Source of the DNA: a virus | DNA length: 32,447 nt | Strand: one strand, 5' to 3' | Virus record (IMG/VR): IMGVR_UViG_3300024518_003356 | Location: 1-32,447 of that record | Part shown: one piece after another, positions 1 through 6,473 of the stretch | Position numbering within the stretch: the stretch's first letter is position 1 | Layout: every line of letters begins with the position of its first letter | Translations under genes and position numbers: made by a program | The notes under the pieces: model-generated | What the model was told of the DNA's origin: nothing | Seen by the model: only the letters and a program-made list of their open reading frames with translations | Databases searched by the model: none

Positions 1-439
1 TCGAGTCGTAGAGCCCCTGAACCAACTGCAGGCTCGCCCAGACCGGATAGGCATGCAGATACCAGATCCCGGGGTTGGGTACCGTATAGGCGAGGTCGTG
101 GTCGACTGGTCCGCTGTTCGAGGCTCGCGAGCACATCTCAAAACCCAGCACCGACACGCCAGCAGCGACAAGCTGGCGGATCGTTTCGCCAGTACCGAGA
201 TCTTCCAGACCTTCGTCGCCCTGCGTGTGGCCCTGATGGACGATCACGAGTTCGGTCGCGCCTTCAACTTCGAAATGCCAGCCATACGAGACCCAACCGT
301 CATCCATGTCAATCGTGTATCGATCAGCATTGAGGCCGGTCACCGGCGACGAGACGTCAGTCTCGAGGACGAGACTGGGCCCCGGCAGGTCGAACAGAGT
401 CCAGCCGAATACGAGACGTTGCAGGTCGTCGCGCGTCAT
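1..439 (-). CDS. alpha/beta-hydrolase-like virion-associated protein (3' end outside window)
   Basis: Open frame of 146 residues running off the left edge with no stop; it starts at an ATG that shares one base with the stop of the fibre gene (TGATG). Residues 64-71 (ELVIVHQG followed by H71) and the following helix-strand pattern (ETIRQLV, then GVSVLGFEM near 94-102) resemble the first half of alpha/beta hydrolases, with an HxGH-type strand-turn before a G-rich loop. The nucleophile elbow would lie in the missing part, so activity cannot be judged. Being translated directly after a tail-fibre gene suggests a receptor- or polysaccharide-modifying esterase, or a fibre accessory factor. The family assignment is by eye and tentative; the existence of the gene is well supported by overlap and codon pattern. 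Confidence 0.55.
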   Translation of the reverse strand, partial: MTRDDLQRLVFGWTLFDLPGPSLVLETDVSSPVTGLNADRYTIDMDDGWVSYGWHFEVEGATELVIVHQGHTQGDEGLEDLGTGETIRQLVAAGVSVLGFEMCSRASNSGPVDHDLAYTVPNPGIWYLHAYPVWASLQLVQGLYDS

Positions 440-3276
440 CACTGTACCTGCTTGATGCTCATGCGGGGCATGTAGCCCTCGCTGGTCTCGGTGTTCTGTG
501 CCGCGCCTTCGCTGTGGTGCGCGTATAGCTCTACATAGTCTCCGCTAGTGAGATCCAGGACCGTCGACCTCGACACAGTGACTACCATATTTGACAGGAC
601 GGAGAAGCCCGCCGCGTATCTGACATCAACCGTATTGACTCGGATTGCAAGTAGAACGCGCTCACCGTCATCAATACCCGGAATCGCGACGAAAGCGTCC
701 ACTGTGTACTGATCAGTCGTAGCAACATCAAAACGGTCATTTGTTACAACGTCCGCGATTCCACCGTTATCGAAGACTTCTGCGTCAAATGCAATCTTGG
801 TCCAGGTGCCAGTGTTGATTGACTGGGCGGCGGTTCTCGTCATCTGGGCTGAGTCGAGAGAGCTACCGCCAGCGCCGACCTCGGTGAGAGTTGCGCCGTT
901 GCCAACGTAGAGCGTGTCGGCGTCAGCTTCCCAGCAAACTTGCCCCTCGGCCGTCCCACCAGCGCACGCGGTCGCATGCTGCGGGAGGATCAGCCCCTCG
1001 GTCGCTGTCGAGGCATCAGAGCCGCTCAGGTTGAGCAGGTCGGTAGCCGCGATCGTGATGCTGGAGCAGTCACCGGTCGAGCAGGAGAACACATCTGTGA
1101 TGTCACCACTGCCCGCCCCGCATGCCTGCCATTCCATCGTGGTCCCGGTCGCCTCGTAGGTCAGGCACTCTTCATCACCAGGAGCGTCGGTGTCCTTCAG
1201 GTCAACCGCGTCGATGCAGTCAATGCAGTCGAGGTCTTCGACGCTCGCGACCCCGCTCGACCAGCTCACGTCCCCGTGATCCGCGTCGGCCATCTCGGCT
1301 GCTGCGATGTCGGTGCCCAGATCGGCCGAGACAGTGTCGCCGTCGCTCGTGAGACCGGTGCCGAGTGCGAGGTATTCAAGCTGCGTCGTGACGGCTGAGT
1401 CGACCGCCACGAGATGCCCAACCGTTGCTGTGTCGGCCGCGTCGTTGAGCGCCACGGTCCCGATATCGTCCTCGGCTACTCCCCCGCCAGAGGTTCCCCC
1501 GGCAGCGGTTGAGGGGATCTGTCCGCGCAAGTCCTGCTCGTTGACGCTGGTCCATGTACCGCTCGACGCAGTGGTGTATTTCATCGTCCAGCGGGACAAC
1601 AGAACGCCAGTTCCGACGAAGGATGTCGGGATCGTGTAGACGTCGCAGTCATTCGCATCAGTGGTGGCATCTGCGTCGCTGCCATAGGTGCAGGTCGGCA
1701 GGTTGATCATTAGCTTGGAATCAGTCCCGAGTTCGGAAACGACGAGCCAGATCACCAGAGAGAAACGACGGTTATTGGTGATCGCCGTGCCGTCGTTGAT
1801 CTCAAGGATCGACGACAAGTCAGTGACCCGGTCGTAGGGCTCGATCCCTCCATCGCCCGAGCTGGGATTGACGATCCAGTATTCCTCGCTAGGGTTCGCA
1901 AGAGCGTCAAATACATGCTCATGCATCTGCAGGGCAGTGCCGCTGCCATGAGTCAGTAGGACATTGTCGACGCCGCCGCCGTTCGGAGTGATCGCGTAGG
2001 TTTGCGCACCACCAGTCCACCAAGTCGCCGGTTGGTGGCGGATCCAAAAGCCAGTGTGCCCGATGTGCCCGGTGTTGGCGCTGTCATAGAGGTGATCGGT
2101 CCAGAGATGGACCTTGAGGGGCCCTTGGGCGGCTACCTCAACGTCAGTCTGGACCAGGAACGTCCCGATCGGGGCATATTCAGTGCCGGGCCAGCCAGAG
2201 GTTGAGGCGGTTAGTGTTTTGTTGGATTCAAGGACGTAGACGTAGTTCATCGCTGGGACTGTCGCGGTTCCTTCGGTCAAGGTAACAGTCGTCGCTGGGG
2301 TCGCATCGTAGGCATAGTCGCCGGTCGAAAAGAAGAACAGGATGTCGCCGCCGCCACTCGCCTCCATCGTGACGATGACGTCCCCTGCCGACTCGCTGAC
2401 AGTCGCCGAGATAGAGGTCTGAGTGGTCCCGTTTGCGATCTGGAGAAGCTCAATCTCGTCGGCACCGCTAGGCTCGTGCTCGGCCTTATGGGCTTCCTCT
2501 TCCAGGTCAGCGGTGATGTCGGTCCCGGCGTTTGCCGTATCGCATCCACCTTCCCCGTCCTGGTAGGTCGTTGATCCTGTGCAGTCTGGACTCGGCCCTG
2601 TGTCCACGGTCGCCGTATGGTGATCCGTGGCGCCGACCCCCGTTAGGGAGGCATGGGCGCGCTCCTGAAGGTCAGCGAGATCGATAACAGCCTCGAGTTC
2701 CGCTTCAACCCCTAGAGCGTTGAGTTCGTCAGCGCTCACTCCATCCGTGGAGATCTCGCCAGCGCCAACGGTCGACAGGGCCGCCAGAGTACCGCTATCC
2801 GTAACGTCGGTGAGAGAGTGCGTGTGAACGCCTCCACCATCACCCTGCAGAACAAAGGCCCCCGCCTCACAAGCCATCAACTGCTGACCAGCCGTCGCAT
2901 CGGTGTCAACGTATAGCTGTCCGACCGTGCAGGCCGGTGGCGTTGTGCCGTTTTCGACTTCAATGCCGCCGCCACCGAAATCGTGCTCACCGGTCCAGAC
3001 ATAAGCAGCGCCCACGTCGACCCCGCCGACCGTGTGCGTGATCTCGCCCCACGTAGATGACGCGCATCGCCACAGCTTGTCGGTGTCCTCCGTCAGCCTG
3101 ATGTCGTCTTCAGCATCCCCGTCGCACGTAGGCAAGGATGCAAAGTCTGCGGCATTACCCTTCCACTCACCGGCTCCGTAAGTACCAGGTGCAATCCCGC
3201 CAATCCCCTGCCCGAAAACGGGAATGGCGACCGCGAGGATCGCCGTAAAAACGAGCAATGGATTGATGTATTTCAT
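439..3276 (-). CDS. large tail-fibre / adhesin-like protein with N-terminal signal sequence and C1q-like end
   Basis: 945 residues, low in lysine and rich in G, T, S, A and D, as is typical for phage fibres. The first 22 residues form a Sec-type signal: MKYIN, a hydrophobic core (LLVFTAILAVAIPVF), then a small-residue exit (FGQG). Residues ~40-230 contain short repeats of the form 'HxSLT', 'GTDIxAxxxE' and acidic cysteine pairs (DCIDCID further on). A central beta-rich part with many aromatic residues (~300-560) looks lectin-like. The last ~130 residues, beginning near AQSINTGTWTKIAFD, have the jelly-roll pattern of C1q/TNF-like trimerising tips. The start overlaps the preceding gene by ATGA. 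Likely role: host attachment. A cleavable signal is unusual for a virion protein and may be read as a membrane-like or chaperone-contact N-terminus instead. Confidence 0.75.
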   Translation of the reverse strand: MKYINPLLVFTAILAVAIPVFGQGIGGIAPGTYGAGEWKGNAADFASLPTCDGDAEDDIRLTEDTDKLWRCASSTWGEITHTVGGVDVGAAYVWTGEHDFGGGGIEVENGTTPPACTVGQLYVDTDATAGQQLMACEAGAFVLQGDGGGVHTHSLTDVTDSGTLAALSTVGAGEISTDGVSADELNALGVEAELEAVIDLADLQERAHASLTGVGATDHHTATVDTGPSPDCTGSTTYQDGEGGCDTANAGTDITADLEEEAHKAEHEPSGADEIELLQIANGTTQTSISATVSESAGDVIVTMEASGGGDILFFFSTGDYAYDATPATTVTLTEGTATVPAMNYVYVLESNKTLTASTSGWPGTEYAPIGTFLVQTDVEVAAQGPLKVHLWTDHLYDSANTGHIGHTGFWIRHQPATWWTGGAQTYAITPNGGGVDNVLLTHGSGTALQMHEHVFDALANPSEEYWIVNPSSGDGGIEPYDRVTDLSSILEINDGTAITNNRRFSLVIWLVVSELGTDSKLMINLPTCTYGSDADATTDANDCDVYTIPTSFVGTGVLLSRWTMKYTTASSGTWTSVNEQDLRGQIPSTAAGGTSGGGVAEDDIGTVALNDAADTATVGHLVAVDSAVTTQLEYLALGTGLTSDGDTVSADLGTDIAAAEMADADHGDVSWSSGVASVEDLDCIDCIDAVDLKDTDAPGDEECLTYEATGTTMEWQACGAGSGDITDVFSCSTGDCSSITIAATDLLNLSGSDASTATEGLILPQHATACAGGTAEGQVCWEADADTLYVGNGATLTEVGAGGSSLDSAQMTRTAAQSINTGTWTKIAFDAEVFDNGGIADVVTNDRFDVATTDQYTVDAFVAIPGIDDGERVLLAIRVNTVDVRYAAGFSVLSNMVVTVSRSTVLDLTSGDYVELYAHHSEGAAQNTETSEGYMPRMSIKQVQ

Positions 3277-3827
3277 CCTCGCACCAGCTGCCCAACGGCA
3301 TCGAGAAATGGGTCAAGCATCTGGGTTACCACGTGGTAGATCCGAATCTCAGACTTGCCGCCCTGGAACCACTCGGTCTCGAGAGCAGCAGAAACCTTTT
3401 CCCGCTTGACGCCCCGTTCGGAGTCAACGATGTGAAATAGGGGCTCGCCTGCGGCGGAGAGCTCGGCAGCCTCGAATTGAGCACGGAGCCACTGCTGATG
3501 AATCTCGTCGCTGGCAACCTGGGCTCCGTCGAAATATTGACCGAATCTCGGTTGAAGAAGTCCTTGCCCATATTCTCTTGGGCGACCAGTGACGCGCCGG
3601 TATCCGTAGAGCTCGATATAACGAACTCCCCGCAGGAGATGGACCTCCTGTTTTGGGGTTTCATTCGCTCCGCCGTCGTCGAAATTGCCGGTCAGATCTG
3701 CAAATGCGGTCTTCCCAGCGTGACGAATGAGATAGGTGATGCACTCGGCAATGGGATCGCTCGTGCCATAAACGATCGCCGTCGTTTTTCCGGTGCCATC
3801 CTCAATCTCGTCGGCAGAAAAGGCCAT
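3273..3827 (-). CDS. head-tail connector, gp6/DnaT-like family
   Basis: 184 residues. The pattern of small helical segments with a central 'QEVHLLRGVRYIE..YGYR' and 'LQPRFG', then a long helix 'SDEIHQQWLRAQFEAAEL', matches the phage gp6-like/DnaT-like family, which in HK97-type phages forms the ring joining portal and tail (the DnaT name in databases is historical). The position downstream of capsid and one small gene, just before the fibre gene, fits a head-completion role. It overlaps the following fibre gene by four bases (ATGA), implying translational coupling. No catalytic motif is seen. Family assignment is by pattern recognition, not by a search. Confidence 0.6.
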   Translation of the reverse strand: MAFSADEIEDGTGKTTAIVYGTSDPIAECITYLIRHAGKTAFADLTGNFDDGGANETPKQEVHLLRGVRYIELYGYRRVTGRPREYGQGLLQPRFGQYFDGAQVASDEIHQQWLRAQFEAAELSAAGEPLFHIVDSERGVKREKVSAALETEWFQGGKSEIRIYHVVTQMLDPFLDAVGQLVRG

Positions 3828-3830
3828 CGA

Positions 3831-4229
3831 TCAGACCCTCAGCGCCTTGTTGTAGGCACCCTGTCTCGCCAATTCGCGCTTGACGTCAGTTTCGAGCATC
3901 TCAGCAGTGAGATTCGGGTCGGGCTGATTGCCCTTTACCGCTGCGAACTGCGCCCTCCAGTAGATGAGGTTCGCCTCCCCGCCACTCATGCCGACCGGCT
4001 TCCACCTTCCCGCCGCGATGCCATTTTCGACATCGTAGGCAGGAATGATGCCAGTCATTCGTCGACCGGTCTTGTCGACCTTCCACTTGTGCCCCCAGCG
4101 GGTACAGGTCGAGCCCGCATCGTACTCACGACTGGGACTGATGCACTCGCAGTTCGTGTCCCGTGGTCCCACCGGGGTGGCCTTGGGTTTGGGCGTTGTC
4201 GAGCTAGTCTTGATTGCCGCTTTTGCCAT
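3831..4229 (-). CDS. small head-associated protein of unknown function
   Basis: 132 residues from the ATG at 4229, chosen because AAGGAG lies 7-8 bases upstream; the frame is open further upstream to 4349, but that extension would overlap the spacer and the end of the capsid gene without a ribosome site. The N-terminus is basic and proline/threonine-rich (residues 2-22), followed by a small cysteine/histidine cluster (NCECIS near 27-32, TCTRWGH near 42-48) that could bind a metal. The C-terminal half is helical and charged. It sits between the major capsid gene and the connector gene, a usual place for a head decoration, stabilisation or completion protein. No family recognised. Confidence 0.6.
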   Translation of the reverse strand: MAKAAIKTSSTTPKPKATPVGPRDTNCECISPSREYDAGSTCTRWGHKWKVDKTGRRMTGIIPAYDVENGIAAGRWKPVGMSGGEANLIYWRAQFAAVKGNQPDPNLTAEMLETDVKRELARQGAYNKALRV

Positions 4230-4279
4230 ACTGTTTCTCCTTGTCGTTCCTGGGTTTCGACTCGAAAAGTGAGTTCCAC

Positions 4280-5221
4280 TTAGCTCTGGTTGACGCTGGT
4301 CAGTCGGGCAAGACCACGGCGATTGAATTGGGCGAAGTTGACGTACCACTTGATGCGGTGGATCACTTCATCTTTCGTCTCCGACGTCCCGACGGACTCG
4401 ACCTGAATCCCAGCGGGAACACCCTCTGGATAGATCGCACTCACACCCAGCTTCCGACTGCCATCATCCCAGCAACCGGCGTAGAGCGACGTCAGTGCTC
4501 CGGTGGTTGTGGCGGCACCGTTGGCCGTCTCCGTGATGGTGATGTAGTCGTTTCGAAACAGGGGAATCCCGTCGTACATCAGGACGGTACGCTTCAGGCC
4601 GTTCGGCAGGGTGATCACGTCGGTCGGTGCAGCACCACCAAGGGCGCGATAGAGCGCCTTGTATTTGCGCAACATCGAGCGATGAGCCACGATGAAATCC
4701 ACCTCGCCATCCTTCGCGATCACCAGATCGAGCAGCTCGTCGATGAGGGCAAACGTCAGGGCCTGCCCAGCCGATGCTGTCGTGTACTGGCTGGAGTCGC
4801 AGAGCGAATGCAGCGAGTTCATGTTCGGGCTCGAACCATCGCCGACCGCGACCTGATTCTGAAAGGTTCGTCCAATGGTTTTCGACTTCGAGCTGATCTC
4901 CTGCGCGGACATGTCCACGCCATCCGAGGAGCCCTGAGCCTGAACGAGACCGTCCATGTCGACCTGGCCGATGATTTTCGAGGCCGTGAAGGTGGTCGCC
5001 GTTGCGGTGCTCGGTGTCCGGTGGGTGATCGAGTCGCCTACCGAGTACAGGCCAGCATCGCCGAGTGCGTTCTCCCGGTTGACAGTGACTCCGTCGCCAG
5101 AGTAGCCGTCCATCGGCATGAATTGGAACCAGGGATTGACCGTGATGATGTCTTCGGCAACACCTCGAACCAGGTCATCTTGGACGAACTTTGTGAGTTC
5201 TGCGAGTGTTTGGGTCGACAT
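4280..5221 (-). CDS. major capsid protein, HK97-like fold
   Basis: 313 residues, directly after the scaffold gene. The sequence shows the order typical of HK97-fold capsid proteins: an N-terminal helical arm (residues 1-25), a glycine/aspartate-rich strand section with polar loops (QFMPMDGYSGDGVTVNRE), a long spine helix (residues ~165-190, ALTFALIDELLDLV), then 'DFIVAHRSMLRKYKALYRALGG', where the fold's P-domain helix would be, and a beta-rich C-terminal A-domain with 'YDGIPLFRNDYI'. A GGAG ribosome site lies 8 bases before the ATG. No protease gene is seen between scaffold and capsid, so maturation may not need a phage protease encoded here. Hundreds of copies would form the shell around the packaged DNA. 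Confidence 0.85.
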   Translation of the reverse strand: MSTQTLAELTKFVQDDLVRGVAEDIITVNPWFQFMPMDGYSGDGVTVNRENALGDAGLYSVGDSITHRTPSTATATTFTASKIIGQVDMDGLVQAQGSSDGVDMSAQEISSKSKTIGRTFQNQVAVGDGSSPNMNSLHSLCDSSQYTTASAGQALTFALIDELLDLVIAKDGEVDFIVAHRSMLRKYKALYRALGGAAPTDVITLPNGLKRTVLMYDGIPLFRNDYITITETANGAATTTGALTSLYAGCWDDGSRKLGVSAIYPEGVPAGIQVESVGTSETKDEVIHRIKWYVNFAQFNRRGLARLTSVNQS

Positions 5222-5274
5222 TGAAGTCTCCAGAGAGCACTTCAGAACGGACCCGATACTGAATCAGAACTTCG

Positions 5275-6114
5275 CTATACGCGCTGGCCTGCCCGCTTCT
5301 GTAAACCGCGCTTGATCAGCGCAACACCGGACAACTGACTACCCTGCAAGGGAGTTCCTGGCCGAGCTTTCTGTCGTGGCCCACCGGGCTCAACAAACCA
5401 GTTCGTTTCCCCACCTTCACGGATAGATTCGAGGTCATCTCGAATCGAAAGAGGCTTCCCTTCGGCATTCAAAACGGGGATCAAGTCACCGTCTTTGGAT
5501 GCCTCGAGATCAGGCTTGACTGGGATCAGCTTGTCGTCGACCTTCGCCATCTTCCAGGTCGAATTCACGTAGCGCAACACGTCCCGGACTGACCGGGTGT
5601 TGACGTCGCCAAGAGCAGCGATTGCCGTGTGCGTTCCGTTCACGATCTTCTCCTCGGTCAGGTCCCCCAATAGGGCATCCCGGTCGGTGGAGAGGTCCGC
5701 GTTGGTCTTCCTGAGAGAGGTCAGGATATGGTCGACGTGGGGAGCGTCTGTTCGCAGGATATTGACTTCACGCCCATCAATCTCGATGGCCTTGAGTCTT
5801 TTCGTCATCAGCTCCGTCACGCGCTCGTCATCCTCACCGGCGTCGAGTCGTTCTTGGAGCTCTTCCAGTTTGCGTTGCTGTACTGCGGCCTCAGCCGGGG
5901 TCAAACCACCGCGCATCGAAGACTGAAACTTCTCGAGTTCCTTCTTGAGCGCCGTATTTGTTTTGCGAAACTCATCAACGTCGCCCTTCGGCCGCATCCC
6001 CTGCACGTCGAGCACGAGAACACCGTCTTTCTCGACAATGTCGCCAGACTCTTGCAGCGGTTTTGCCCACTCAGGCAGGTCGTCGACTGATTTCCAGGTG
6101 GTTGGGATCGCCAT
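5275..6114 (-). CDS. phage scaffolding protein
   Basis: 279 residues, acidic and strongly helical. Residues 45-115 are a heptad-rich coiled coil (DEFRKTNTALKKELEKFQ, then a run of Q, R, K, E and L up to the ERLDAGEDD segment), typical of internal scaffolds that guide capsid assembly and then leave. The C-terminal 40 residues are basic (ends with KRGLQKRAGQRV), as expected for the part that contacts the capsid shell. It lies directly upstream of the major capsid gene, with a 53-bp spacer, which is the standard order. AAGGAG precedes the ATG at a normal distance. No protease motif is visible, so this is a pure scaffold rather than a scaffold-protease fusion. Confidence 0.8.
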   Translation of the reverse strand: MAIPTTWKSVDDLPEWAKPLQESGDIVEKDGVLVLDVQGMRPKGDVDEFRKTNTALKKELEKFQSSMRGGLTPAEAAVQQRKLEELQERLDAGEDDERVTELMTKRLKAIEIDGREVNILRTDAPHVDHILTSLRKTNADLSTDRDALLGDLTEEKIVNGTHTAIAALGDVNTRSVRDVLRYVNSTWKMAKVDDKLIPVKPDLEASKDGDLIPVLNAEGKPLSIRDDLESIREGGETNWFVEPGGPRQKARPGTPLQGSQLSGVALIKRGLQKRAGQRV

Positions 6115-6131
6115 CGGTGAATCTCCTTCTA

Positions 6132-6290
6132 CAGTCGGTCCCCGACTGCGTGTTTTGCCCCCGGCAAAAATGGAACGATGGTCGCCGCATGCTGCCGATT
6201 CGAGCTCTCTGAGCTCGACATTCGACCCAGCCGAAAGGGCATGCGTTGCGACTGAATTCTCATATCGGATTTACTATGCCAGATCGGCAT
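6132..6290 (-). promoter_or_regulatory. cluster of four perfect hairpins in the leader of the scaffold-capsid genes
   Basis: The 209-bp gap between the 49-residue gene and the scaffold gene holds four perfect inverted repeats: CAGTCGG/CCGACTG (6132-6148, 3-base loop), TTTTGCC/GGCAAAA (6153-6169, 3-base loop), CGAGCTC/GAGCTCG (6201-6217, 3-base loop) and ATGCC/GGCAT (6276-6290, 5-base loop). The first ends only a few bases before the scaffold ribosome site. None is followed by a T-run on the minus strand, so these are not ordinary terminators. They may stabilise or process the abundant capsid mRNA. No convincing promoter is visible and there is no gene in the gap. Confidence 0.5.
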
Positions 6291-6323
6291 GGAATTGCGC
6301 AAGAGCAGCGAGACGAGAAAAGT

Positions 6324-6473
6324 CTATGGTTCCTTGCTGGCGGCCTTTCGCTTGGCGGCTTGCTCGTCTTCTTTTTTGATGAGAGCCTCGATGTCGCTTA
6401 GCCGGTCGGGCGTTCGCTTCGGCCAGTCGGCATTGGCTAAACTTTCGTCTGGTCTTGCTGTGTCTTTTCCCAT
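6324..6473 (-). CDS. 49-residue protein coupled to the MuF-toxin gene
   Basis: Short frame whose ATG shares a base with the TAA stop of the MuF gene (TAATG), so it is translationally coupled. The protein is charged: an N-terminal half with ARPDES and NADWPK, then an alanine/lysine/glutamate-rich helix (residues 26-47). The 14-residue N-terminal block is nearly identical to the C-terminal block of the protein at 31833-32315 (12 of 14 residues), which confirms that this is the coding frame and not the overlapping 72-codon frame. Function unknown. The position is where an immunity protein of a MuF polymorphic toxin, or a small head protein, could be encoded; neither is shown. Confidence 0.7.
   Translation of the reverse strand: MGKDTARPDESLANADWPKRTPDRLSDIEALIKKEDEQAAKRKAASKEP

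Noticed and set aside
4214-5224. 336-codon plus-strand frame antisense to the capsid gene
   Set aside because: It covers the capsid gene almost exactly, has no ribosome site, and its composition is that of a reverse-complement shadow.
6153-6169. TTTTGCC/GGCAAAA hairpin as a terminator
   Set aside because: No T-run follows on the transcribed (minus) strand; the T's are inside the stem.
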